DNA from: UBA1562 sp041653955
GTDB taxonomy: Bacteria > Omnitrophota > Gorgyraeia > Gygaellales > Profunditerraquicolaceae
Assembly: GCA_041653955.1 (NCBI GenBank)
Contig: JBAZEH010000019.1
Coordinates: 1-30,650 of the forward strand
Direction: 5' to 3'
DNA length: 30,650 nucleotides
Below are positions 1 to 6,203 of this stretch, piece after piece. The position numbers and the translations under genes are program-made. The notes under the pieces were generated by a model. The model searched no databases, was not told the DNA's origin, and saw only the letters and a program-made list of their open reading frames with translations. The stretch's first letter is position 1, and the number at the start of each line of letters is the position of its first letter.

Positions 1-2
1 AG

Positions 3-59
3 GAGATTTTAGGTATCCCTATTCCCGAGGATAATATGATAGTGGAAGGAGAGGCATGA
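3..59 (+). CDS. C-terminal end of an upstream gene, possibly parA
   Basis: An open frame enters from the left edge and gives 18 residues (EILGIPIPEDNMIVEGEA) before a TGA at 57-59. That stop overlaps the parB start region in the ATGA fashion seen elsewhere in the window, so it is probably the 5' partner in a parB operon. ParA/Soj is the usual partner, and the tail resembles the last strand of MinD/ParA-like ATPases. The fragment is too short to identify by sequence, so parA is a context inference only. Confidence 0.4.
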   Translation, partial: EILGIPIPEDNMIVEGEA

Positions 60-910
60 TGGAAAGAAGAGCATTAGGAAAGGGGATAAGCGCTTTAATA
101 CCGGGTAAGCCGACAGGGCCCGGAAGCCACGAGGAAGTCGTCTCTGTTAAGATAGAGCAGATCAGGCCAAATCCTTTTCAGCCGCGCGTTGATTTTGATG
201 ATGAAAGCCTGCAGGAGCTGACCCAATCTATAAAAGAAAAAGGGGTTATACAGCCTATCCTTGTCCGGCGCGCTGGTGACAACTATGAATTGATCGCCGG
301 GGAGAGGAGGTTCCGAGCTGCTAAGTTATTGGGCCTCAATGAGATACCAGCGATAGTAAAAAATGTCCAGGATCGCGACTCCCTTGAGATAGCTCTAATA
401 GAAAATATACAGCGGGAGTCTTTAAACCCCATAGAAGAAGCTCGCGCATACCAGTTTTTGATAGATAAGTTTAATGTTACGCATGATAAGCTTAGCGAAG
501 TCCTTGGCAAGGCGAGGGTGAGTATTACCAATACCCTGCGGTTATTAAAATTACCGGCGGAGATACAGGATGAAATTAAAAAGGGGCGCATATCATTTGC
601 GCACGGACGCACACTCCTGGAGATAGATGACCCACATCATCAGCGCCGCCTGGTAGGAGAGGTCCTTGCCAGGGAGTTATCTGTCAGGGAGTTAGAAAGT
701 TTGATCAAAAGCCAGAGGAGGAAGTTGCCGAAACGCAAGATCGAGCATGGCGCCCGCGAGCCCTACGTGGCTGTTTTGGAGGAGGAGCTGCAACACGCCT
801 TGGCGACCAAGGTCAGGATAAGCAAAAGAAAGAAACGCGGCCATATCCTCATAGAGTTTTACTCTCAGGAGGATTTAGATAGGATCGCGAAAGTGATCAG
901 GGGAGGATGA
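59..910 (+). CDS. parB: ParB/Spo0J chromosome-partitioning protein
   Basis: ParB is a CTPase clamp that loads at parS sites and works with ParA in origin segregation. Seen: an N-terminal RALGKGISALIPG box typical of chromosomal ParB, where the ParA-stimulating segment lies. The ParB/Srx-like CTP-binding domain follows at about residues 28-120, with GERRFRAAKLLG and ENIQRESLNPIEEA motifs. A helix-turn-helix region (about 130-200) and a basic C-terminal dimerisation segment complete it. At 283 residues it is full length for the family. ATG 59 is preferred over ATG 56 because the AAGGAG at 46-51 then has 7-nt spacing. It is followed closely by ndk. No convincing parS site was found in the window. 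Confidence 0.95.
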   Translation: MERRALGKGISALIPGKPTGPGSHEEVVSVKIEQIRPNPFQPRVDFDDESLQELTQSIKEKGVIQPILVRRAGDNYELIAGERRFRAAKLLGLNEIPAIVKNVQDRDSLEIALIENIQRESLNPIEEARAYQFLIDKFNVTHDKLSEVLGKARVSITNTLRLLKLPAEIQDEIKKGRISFAHGRTLLEIDDPHHQRRLVGEVLARELSVRELESLIKSQRRKLPKRKIEHGAREPYVAVLEEELQHALATKVRISKRKKRGHILIEFYSQEDLDRIAKVIRGG

Positions 911-912
911 TT

Positions 913-1422
913 ATGAATAATCAGGCAACACTCATATTGATCAAGCCGGACGGCCTGAAAAAATCTTTGACCGGGAATATATTGACCAGGTTATCTGAAA
1001 CCAAGCTGGAGATCGTAGCCGCCAAAATGGTGCGGGTACCCAAAGGGCTTGCGCAGGAGCATTACCGTCATCTTAAAGATAAGCCGTTTTTCGCGGACTT
1101 GATAAAGTATATTTGCGGAGAGATCCATAACCGGCCCAAGGTGATGGCGCTGGTTTATTGGGGGGTAGACGCGATCAAGAAGTGCCGTTTGTTAGCGGGT
1201 GCCACCAATCCCGAAGAGGCGGAATCTACAAGCATCCGCGGCTCTTACGGCAGGATAACAACAGGCGGAGTTTATGAGAATGTAATACATGTTTCTTCCG
1301 ACGAGCAGGAGGCGCAGAGAGAGATCAAGCTTTGGTTTGCGCCCGATGAAGTTATCGTGAAATTGTATCCTACCAAAGAGGCGGTCAGCACCCAGAAGAA
1401 GGTGCTTGTTTGGGCAAAATAG
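913..1422 (+). CDS. ndk: Nucleoside diphosphate kinase, long form
   Basis: Transfers the gamma phosphate from NTPs to NDPs through a phosphohistidine. Seen: the N-terminal strand ATLILIKPDG with the nucleotide-binding lysine, the SIRGSYGR segment, and the active-site region ENVIHVSSD with the histidine at about residue 126. At 169 residues it is about 25-30 longer than the common 140-residue enzyme; extra residues lie in the middle (around KYICGEIHNRPK) and at the C-terminus. Start chosen at ATG 913 because GGGAGG at 901-906 gives 6-nt spacing; ATG 907 would abut the Shine-Dalgarno sequence. The gene begins just after parB stops. Confidence 0.93.
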   Translation: MNNQATLILIKPDGLKKSLTGNILTRLSETKLEIVAAKMVRVPKGLAQEHYRHLKDKPFFADLIKYICGEIHNRPKVMALVYWGVDAIKKCRLLAGATNPEEAESTSIRGSYGRITTGGVYENVIHVSSDEQEAQREIKLWFAPDEVIVKLYPTKEAVSTQKKVLVWAK

Positions 1423-1436
1423 CATAGGATGAGCCG

Positions 1437-2261
1437 ATGAATAGTATGACCGGTTTCGCGAGCAGGGAGTCTGTTGTTGAGGGGCTTGGAAAGGTCTCTT
1501 TTGAGATACGCAGCACTAACCATAAGTTTCTTGAGACCGTGCTTCATCTGCCTGCGGGGTTTTTATCCCTGGAGGATAAGGTCAAGAAACAGATTGAGGG
1601 GAGCGTCAAAAGAGGGAGGGTTGTTTGCGTGATGAATATTCTCGGCGCTCCTGCTAATGATATTTTTGTCGACAGGCGCCTCTTGAAAAAATATACTGTT
1701 ACGCTTAAAGAGATACAAAAGGAGGCGCGCATTAAAGAAGGCGTAACCCTTGATACTCTTATACACCTGCCGGGGGTTTTATCGCTTGCCGAAGAGAAGC
1801 GGGCCAAGAGCAGGGTATGGCCTCAGCTTAATAAGCTGCTTATCAGGGCCCTGGAAGACCTGGCTGCCATGCGGGAGAAGGAAGGGCGGGCTTTATATGT
1901 TTATTTCATGAAGAGCGCGCGCTCTTTGCAGGAGAGCCTGTCGGCTGTCACGGCCAGGTTCAGGAAGGCGGTAAAGAGCAGGATGGCGGAGCTGGGAACT
2001 CCGGAGGAGCGCTCCGGTTTCCTCAAGAGCAGCGATATCACCGAGGAGATAGAGAGGCTCGCGTTTCACGCGAAGAACTTTAAAGAGAAACTTTCTAATA
2101 GGGGAGCTATAGGCAAAGAGCTGGATTTTATCGCCCAGGAGATGCAGCGGGAGGCGAATACTATGGGGGCTAAATCTTTTGATGCCGCGGTATCGGCCAT
2201 GGTGGTGCAGATGAAAAGCCAGATAGAGAAGATACGCGAGCAACTGCAGAATATAGAGTGA
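1437..2261 (+). CDS. yicC: YicC-family protein (endoribonuclease-related)
   Basis: YicC/YloC proteins form a conserved family linked to RNA processing and stationary phase; members have been reported as endoribonucleases acting on small RNAs. Seen: the hallmark start MNSMTGFASRE, the EIRSTNHKFLE segment of the YicC N-terminal domain, and a C-terminal DUF1732 part with SDITEEIERLAFHAKNFKE and KELDFIAQEMQREANTMGAKS. At 274 residues the length is slightly under the usual 290. It is directly followed by gmk, a very common bacterial pairing, with the TGA sharing bases with the gmk GTG start. Confidence 0.93.
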   Translation: MNSMTGFASRESVVEGLGKVSFEIRSTNHKFLETVLHLPAGFLSLEDKVKKQIEGSVKRGRVVCVMNILGAPANDIFVDRRLLKKYTVTLKEIQKEARIKEGVTLDTLIHLPGVLSLAEEKRAKSRVWPQLNKLLIRALEDLAAMREKEGRALYVYFMKSARSLQESLSAVTARFRKAVKSRMAELGTPEERSGFLKSSDITEEIERLAFHAKNFKEKLSNRGAIGKELDFIAQEMQREANTMGAKSFDAAVSAMVVQMKSQIEKIREQLQNIE

Positions 2262-2878
2262 CCAGACAGGCAAAGAAAAAGGGGCTGCTTTTTATTATAT
2301 CCGGGCCTTCGGGTTCCGGGAAAACTACTTTGGCAAGGAAGCTCGTCGGCAGCGCGAGATTCAGGGATAAGCTGGTAAGGTCCGTCTCTCTTACTACGCG
2401 GCCTAAACGCTCCGGAGAGAAAGATAAGAAAGATTATTTTTTTATAAGCAGCGAACAGTTCTTAAGGGAGCTTAGGGCCGGGCAGGTCCTTGAGTGGACA
2501 AGATACCTCGGTTATTACTACGGGACCCCTAAGCGTTTCATAGATAAGCAGCTGGATAAGGCCAGGCATATGGTGCTCTGCCTGGATTTAAAGGGTGTCC
2601 GCGCGATCAAGAGGCAATATAAGGAGAATACCGTAACGATATTCGTAATGCCGCCTTCTTTAAAGTCGCTCTTACACAGGATGACCGGCCGTTGCAGTGA
2701 AACCAAAAGAGAGGAAGTCAGGCGCCGCCTTAAGCTGGCCCAGCGGGAGCTTTCCTCTGTTAAACAATACGATTATTGTGTGGTGAACAAGGATTTAAAG
2801 CAGGCTACAAAAAGGCTGCGGGAGATAGTGTTAACGGAGATATCACGTTTTAATTATTGCGGGAAGGAGCAGGAATAA
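2258..2878 (+). CDS. gmk: Guanylate kinase
   Basis: Phosphorylates GMP to GDP with ATP, needed for GTP and dGTP synthesis. Seen: P-loop SGPSGSGKTTLARKL near residues 15-29, the GMP-binding SLTTRPKRSGEKDKKDYFF segment, and the GYYYGTP motif. The lid/helical region follows, ending near residue 206, a normal length. The start is GTG 2258, which overlaps the yicC stop as GTGA, implying translational coupling. rpoZ begins 1 nt after its stop, giving the common order yicC-gmk-rpoZ-coaBC. Confidence 0.95.
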   Translation: MTRQAKKKGLLFIISGPSGSGKTTLARKLVGSARFRDKLVRSVSLTTRPKRSGEKDKKDYFFISSEQFLRELRAGQVLEWTRYLGYYYGTPKRFIDKQLDKARHMVLCLDLKGVRAIKRQYKENTVTIFVMPPSLKSLLHRMTGRCSETKREEVRRRLKLAQRELSSVKQYDYCVVNKDLKQATKRLREIVLTEISRFNYCGKEQE

Positions 2879-2879
2879 T

Positions 2880-3092
2880 ATGCCGTATTCGGTGCCGTTG
2901 GAAGATCTGTTGGATAAAAGTGAACATTCTATTTATAAGCTGGTTATTCTGGCCTCTAAGAGGGCGCTTGAGATCGCCGAGGGCCAGCCCAAGCTGGTTG
3001 AAGAGGGTTCTTCGCTTAAACCCTCTACCATAGCCTTGCATGAGATCGCAGCGGGCAAGGTGTACTATAAAAAAGTAAAAGGCAAAGAATAA
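2880..3092 (+). CDS. rpoZ: RNA polymerase omega subunit
   Basis: Small RNA polymerase subunit that chaperones beta-prime and, in some bacteria, contributes to ppGpp response. Seen: 70 residues with the typical core SIYKLVILASKRALEIAEG, followed by a KPSTIALHEIAAGKV segment matching the conserved second half of bacterial omega. GGAAGGAGCAGG just upstream supplies the ribosome site. Position between gmk and the coaC/coaBC gene is the classic context and supports the call for such a short protein. Confidence 0.93.
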   Translation: MPYSVPLEDLLDKSEHSIYKLVILASKRALEIAEGQPKLVEEGSSLKPSTIALHEIAAGKVYYKKVKGKE

Positions 3093-3096
3093 CTCT

Positions 3097-3636
3097 ATGG
3101 TTAAAGGCAAAAGCATTATCCTGGGGGTCACTGCGAGTATCGCCGCATATAAAGCGTGCGATATAGCGCGCCGCCTTAAGGAAGAGGGGGCCTCGGTTAC
3201 TGCGGTGTTGACTCCGGAAGCGGAAGAATTCATAAAGCCGCTTCTTTTCCAGAGTCTCACCGGCAATAAGGCGTATCGCGGCTTATTTGATGACCCTCAA
3301 GAGTGGGAGATAGAGCATATATCGCTGGCGAAAAGGGCAGACCTGGTATTGATAGCCCCGGCGACCGCCAATATAATCGGGAAGATCGCTTCAGGTATTT
3401 CTGATGACCTGTTGACGTGCGTAGTTTGCGCTACCAAGGCGCCTGTTTTGATCTGCCCGGCGATGAATGAGAATATGTATAATAACCGGGTCACCCAGGG
3501 TAATATTAAAAAATTGATTTCGCTGGGGTATGGTTTTGTAGAGCCGGCAAAGGGGCGTCTTGCCTGCGGAGAAGTCGGCACGGGTTGTTTGGCAGAGATC
3601 GACCGGATAATCAGAGAAGCAAAAAAGGTCCTTTGA
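3097..3636 (+). CDS. coaC: Flavoprotein, phosphopantothenoylcysteine decarboxylase (CoaC half only)
   Basis: Decarboxylates 4'-phosphopantothenoylcysteine in coenzyme A synthesis using FMN. Seen: the N-terminal Rossmann start ILGVTASIAAYKACDIARRL, and the catalytic histidine in IEHISLAKRADLVLIAPATA. The substrate-clamp motif PAMNENMY and the C-terminal GRLACGEVGTGCLAE with the conserved cysteine are also present. At 179 residues it ends where a bifunctional CoaBC would continue into the CoaB ligase, so this is a single-domain version. A tRNA gene follows 10 nt after the stop. A homologous flavoprotein decarboxylase such as UbiX is less likely given the motifs and the rpoZ neighbour. Confidence 0.88.
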   Translation: MVKGKSIILGVTASIAAYKACDIARRLKEEGASVTAVLTPEAEEFIKPLLFQSLTGNKAYRGLFDDPQEWEIEHISLAKRADLVLIAPATANIIGKIASGISDDLLTCVVCATKAPVLICPAMNENMYNNRVTQGNIKKLISLGYGFVEPAKGRLACGEVGTGCLAEIDRIIREAKKVL

Positions 3637-3645
3637 TAATTATTT

Positions 3646-3720
3646 GGCGCGGTAGCCAAGAGGTAAGGCAGTTGTCTGCAAAACAACTATTCAGCGGTTC
3701 GATTCCGCTCCGCGCCTCCA
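3646..3720 (+). tRNA. tRNA-Cys (anticodon GCA)
   Basis: Cloverleaf folded by hand: acceptor stem GGCGCGG (3646-3652) pairs with CCGCGCC (3710-3716). Anticodon stem GTTGT/ACAAC encloses loop CTGCAAA, with GCA at 3678-3680. The T arm is AGCGG/CCGCT around TTCGATT. The discriminator is T (3717), as expected for tRNA-Cys, and CCA (3718-3720) is encoded. It lies 10 nt after coaC. Confidence 0.96.
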
Positions 3721-3772
3721 TAAATTAGATGGCGCATAAGCGCAAAGAATTAAATATTAATGGGGCGGATCT

Positions 3773-4177
3773 TTGGTAAGGGAATATTTTCTGGATTTTT
3801 TAAGAGGAGTGATTGATGGAGACGGATCTATTCGGAGCTGGGCGCACACTATCAATAAGAGAGAACAGTGGAGCTTGAGGGTATATTCCGGTTCTAAAGA
3901 GTTTGTTAAATGGCTCAGCGATACAATAGCCTGCTTATTGGAAGTTTTTGGCAGGATCCACAATAGCAGGAATAATCTTTGGGTATTAAAATACGGCAAG
4001 ATGGCCGCTAAAGAAATTCTGGGAAGATGCTATTATAAAAACTGCCTTGGATTAGAAAGCAAAATAAAATTAGCGCAAGATTGTTGCGGAGCGCATACGG
4101 GTTGGACTCAGAGCAAAACGGTTGTTAAGGAGGTTATACCGCCGGGATGGCGAAATTGGCAAACGCACGGGACTTAA
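3773..4177 (+). CDS. LAGLIDADG homing-endonuclease-like reading frame, probably N-terminally truncated
   Basis: LAGLIDADG proteins are DNA endonucleases that spread introns, inteins or themselves. Seen: FLDFLRGVIDGDGSI at about residues 6-20 matches the family helix with its metal-binding acidic residue. The later NNLWVLKYGKMAAKEIL and CYYKNCLGLESK segments resemble the beta-strand/helix end of the free-standing LAGLIDADG family common in candidate phyla. No ATG is available; the frame is open only from 3761 and the first usual start is TTG 3773, so the N-terminal portion seen in longer relatives appears missing. The C-terminus has no stop of its own and runs into tRNA-Leu, ending at TAA 4175-4177, which is the tRNA anticodon. 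It may be a decayed remnant or a compact active gene. Confidence 0.55.
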   Translation: MVREYFLDFLRGVIDGDGSIRSWAHTINKREQWSLRVYSGSKEFVKWLSDTIACLLEVFGRIHNSRNNLWVLKYGKMAAKEILGRCYYKNCLGLESKIKLAQDCCGAHTGWTQSKTVVKEVIPPGWRNWQTHGT

Positions 4178-4224
4178 AATCCCGCGGCCGCAAGGCCTTG
4201 TGGGTTCAATTCCCTCTCCCGGCA
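4141..4224 (+). tRNA. tRNA-Leu (anticodon UAA)
   Basis: Class II tRNA with a long variable arm. Acceptor GCCGGGA (4141-4147) pairs with TCCCGGC (4217-4223) and the discriminator is A 4224. Anticodon stem CGGGA/TCCCG encloses CTTAAAA with TAA at 4175-4177. The variable arm lies around 4185-4199. The T stem GTGGG/CCCTC has one T:T mismatch. No CCA is encoded (TTT follows), unlike the other three tRNAs here. The 5' part overlaps the end of the LAGLIDADG frame. Confidence 0.93.
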
Positions 4225-4228
4225 TTTC

Positions 4229-4305
4229 GGGCTCATAGCTCAGTTGGTTAGAGCGTTGCGTTGACATCGCAAAGGTCTGAGGTTCAAGTCCTCATGGGCC
4301 CACCA
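4229..4305 (+). tRNA. tRNA-Val (anticodon GAC)
   Basis: Acceptor GGGCTCA (4229-4235) pairs with TGGGCCC (4295-4301), with one G:T pair. Anticodon stem TTGCG/CGCAA encloses loop TTGACAT with GAC at 4263-4265. The T arm is TGAGG/CCTCA around TTCAAGT. Discriminator A 4302 and encoded CCA at 4303-4305. It begins 4 nt after tRNA-Leu, so the two are probably cut from one precursor. The 3' end is inside a palindromic hairpin (4301-4336). Confidence 0.95.
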
Positions 4306-4336
4306 TAATAAATGCATTAATGCAATTATTATGGTG
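4301..4336. repeat. Near-perfect inverted repeat enclosing the tRNA-Val CCA end
   Basis: CACCATAATAA (4301-4311) is the exact reverse complement of TTATTATGGTG (4326-4336). Inside, TGCA/TGCA flanks a TTAA loop, separated by one A:A mismatch. The first five bases are the tRNA 3' end including CCA. No T-run follows, so it is not a standard terminator. It could be a 3' processing structure, an operator or a small insertion scar. Confidence 0.75.
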
Positions 4337-4339
4337 ATG

Positions 4340-4364
4340 CCGAATGAATGTAATTCGGCCATTT
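4340..4364 (+). terminator. Hairpin plus short T tract between the tRNAs and thrS
   Basis: GCCGAAT (4340-4346) and ATTCGGC (4353-4359) form a perfect 7-bp stem with a 7-nt loop, followed by CATTTT. It could attenuate or terminate transcription from the tRNA cluster before thrS. The T tract is weak. The rest of the gap (4365-4432) has no start-associated ribosome site that I can see. Confidence 0.4.
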
Positions 4365-4432
4365 TATGGCATTTGAACAGGCAATGCCGCGGCGACAAGC
4401 CACGCAGCGGGCGAAAGCATACATTAAAAATC

Positions 4433-6154
4433 ATGGACATAGAAACTTTAAGACACTCTTGTTCCCACATTATGGCGGAAGCCGTAAAAGAACTTTGGCC
4501 GGACGTTAAGCTCGGTATCGGCCCTTCTATTGAAGACGGATTTTATTACGACTTCGGCAAGAAGGACCCGTTTACCGACGAGGACCTGGAGAAGATAGAT
4601 GAAAAGATGCGTGAGATCATTGCCAGGGATGAGCCTTTTGTGAGAGAGGAGCTCTCTAAAGAGGAAGCGCTTAAATTATTCAGCGGGCTGAAAGAAGATT
4701 ACAAATTAAGCTTGATCAGGGAGATACCCGACGCAAAAGTATCCATATATAAAACAGGAGAAAGCTTTGTAGACCTTTGCCGCGGCCCGCACATTAAATC
4801 TTCCGGGCAGATCAGGGCCTTTAAGCTGTTGTCGGTCGCCGGGGCGTATTGGCACGGGATAGAGACAAACCCCATGCTGCAGAGGATATACGGGACCTGC
4901 TTTGAGACCCAAAAGGAGTTAGAGGAGCATTTAAAGAATTTAGAAGAGGCTAAACTGCGCGACCACAGGAAACTCGGCCCTTCCCTTGAGCTGTTTGATA
5001 TATTCCATGAGGATGCCGGGGCCGGGCTTGTATTTTATTATCCCAAAGGCGCGCTCCTTAGGAAGATAATAGAGGATTATGAAAAGGCAGAACATTTAAA
5101 ACGAGGTTATGAGATAGTAATGACGCCGCATATTATGCAGGCGGAGCTTTGGCAAAGATCCGGGCACTACGATTACTATAAAGAAAATATGTATACCCTG
5201 AAGGTAGAGGACAGGGAATTTGTCCTGAAGCCTATGAACTGCCCGGGCCATATATTGATATATAAGTCCAAGACCAGAAGCTACAAGGACCTGCCTGTCA
5301 GGTTTTACGAGCTGGGCACTGTTTACAGGCATGAAAAGGCGGGTGTTCTGCACGGGATGCTAAGGGTGCGCGGGTTTACCCAGGATGATGCCCATATATT
5401 CTGCCTGCCCGAGCAGGCGAAAGAAGAAATAAAAGCGGTTATTGATTTTGTTTTTGATACAATGAAGGTGTTCGGGTTCCATGATGTGGGGATAGAGTTA
5501 AGCACCCGGCCGCAGAAATATATAGGTTCTGATGAAGATTGGCAGATGGCAACCGATGCCCTTGAGTCGGCACTGAAGGATAAGGGGCTGGTTTATGATG
5601 TTAACCCGGGGGAAGGCGCGTTTTACGGGCCAAAGATAGATATCAAACTGAAGGATGCCTTAAAGCGCGAATGGCAGTGCGCTACCATACAGTGTGATTT
5701 CGCTCTTCCCAAAAGGTTCGGGCTCACCTATGTGGATGATAAAGGAAAAGAGCAGCAGCCTATTATGCTGCACCGCGTTTTGCTTGGCAGTATCGAGCGC
5801 TTTATCGGGGCGCTGACAGAGCAATATAAGGGGGCTTTTCCTCTGTGGCTTGCGCCTTTGCAGGTTTTAGTCGTGCCTATAAAAGATTCCGCCCGCGAGT
5901 ATGCCGCGAAGATAAAGTCCGCCCTGGAAGCAAGTTCTATACGCGCGGGGGTGGATGAACGAAATGAGACCCTGGACAAAAGGATACGCAACGCGGAGAT
6001 GAACAGGGTACCTTATATACTCGTTGTCGGGGAGCGCGAGGCAAGGCAGGGGAATGTTTCCGTAAGAAAGAGGGGGTCTGGGGACCTGGGGGCGGTAGCC
6101 TTAGAAGAGTTCATAAAACAGGCGAAGCAGGAGATAGACAGCAAAACAATATAA
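4433..6154 (+). CDS. thrS: Threonyl-tRNA synthetase lacking the TGS domain
   Basis: Charges tRNA-Thr and edits mischarged Ser. Seen: the editing domain begins at once, with the HxxxH pair (H8, H12) and DLCRGPH (C116, H120). The class II catalytic core carries the zinc ligands C270 (MNCPGH), H321 (QDDAHIFC) and H447 (MLHRVL). The C-terminal anticodon-binding domain ends in the family-typical NEAEMNRVP-like region. At 573 residues it is about 65-70 shorter than E. coli ThrRS, because the N-terminal TGS domain is absent. Translation from ATG 4433 fits the homology; the frame is open further upstream to 4331 but that part does not look like ThrRS. No strong Shine-Dalgarno is visible. Confidence 0.95.
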   Translation: MDIETLRHSCSHIMAEAVKELWPDVKLGIGPSIEDGFYYDFGKKDPFTDEDLEKIDEKMREIIARDEPFVREELSKEEALKLFSGLKEDYKLSLIREIPDAKVSIYKTGESFVDLCRGPHIKSSGQIRAFKLLSVAGAYWHGIETNPMLQRIYGTCFETQKELEEHLKNLEEAKLRDHRKLGPSLELFDIFHEDAGAGLVFYYPKGALLRKIIEDYEKAEHLKRGYEIVMTPHIMQAELWQRSGHYDYYKENMYTLKVEDREFVLKPMNCPGHILIYKSKTRSYKDLPVRFYELGTVYRHEKAGVLHGMLRVRGFTQDDAHIFCLPEQAKEEIKAVIDFVFDTMKVFGFHDVGIELSTRPQKYIGSDEDWQMATDALESALKDKGLVYDVNPGEGAFYGPKIDIKLKDALKREWQCATIQCDFALPKRFGLTYVDDKGKEQQPIMLHRVLLGSIERFIGALTEQYKGAFPLWLAPLQVLVVPIKDSAREYAAKIKSALEASSIRAGVDERNETLDKRIRNAEMNRVPYILVVGEREARQGNVSVRKRGSGDLGAVALEEFIKQAKQEIDSKTI

Positions 6155-6178
6155 AGGCTATCATTTTGGAGATAGCCT
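6155..6178 (+). promoter_or_regulatory. Perfect stem-loop in the thrS-infC gap
   Basis: AGGCTATC (6155-6162) and GATAGCCT (6171-6178) form an 8-bp perfect stem with an 8-nt loop. It begins immediately after the thrS stop and ends 8 nt before the infC ribosome site. No T-run follows, so it is more likely an mRNA stability or translational-control structure than a terminator. A role in infC control is inference. Confidence 0.5.
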
Positions 6179-6186
6179 CAAAAGAT

Positions 6187-6203
6187 GGGAGGTGGTTACG
6201 ATA
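6187..6203 (+). promoter_or_regulatory. infC ribosome site with ATA start codon
   Basis: The only strong Shine-Dalgarno, GGGAGG at 6187-6192, overlaps the GTG at 6192, which therefore cannot be the start. With 8-nt spacing it points to ATA at 6201-6203, followed by the family-typical KKFIRINDRIR. IF3 genes are known for rare start codons (AUU in E. coli) that allow IF3 to repress its own synthesis; ATA fits that pattern. Confidence 0.65.

Noticed and set aside
2062..2077. parS-like CGTTTCACGCGAAGAA near parB
   Set aside because: It matches the 16-bp parS palindrome at about 12 positions and breaks its symmetry, and it lies inside yicC coding sequence. Likely chance.
4147..4254. Open frame starting at ATG inside tRNA-Leu
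   Set aside because: This is the well-known spurious translation of a tRNA-Leu gene; the RNA structure explains the sequence.
4306..4432. T-box riboswitch upstream of thrS
   Set aside because: No AGGGUGGNACCGCG-type T-box sequence and no specifier-loop structure were found; the space is too short.
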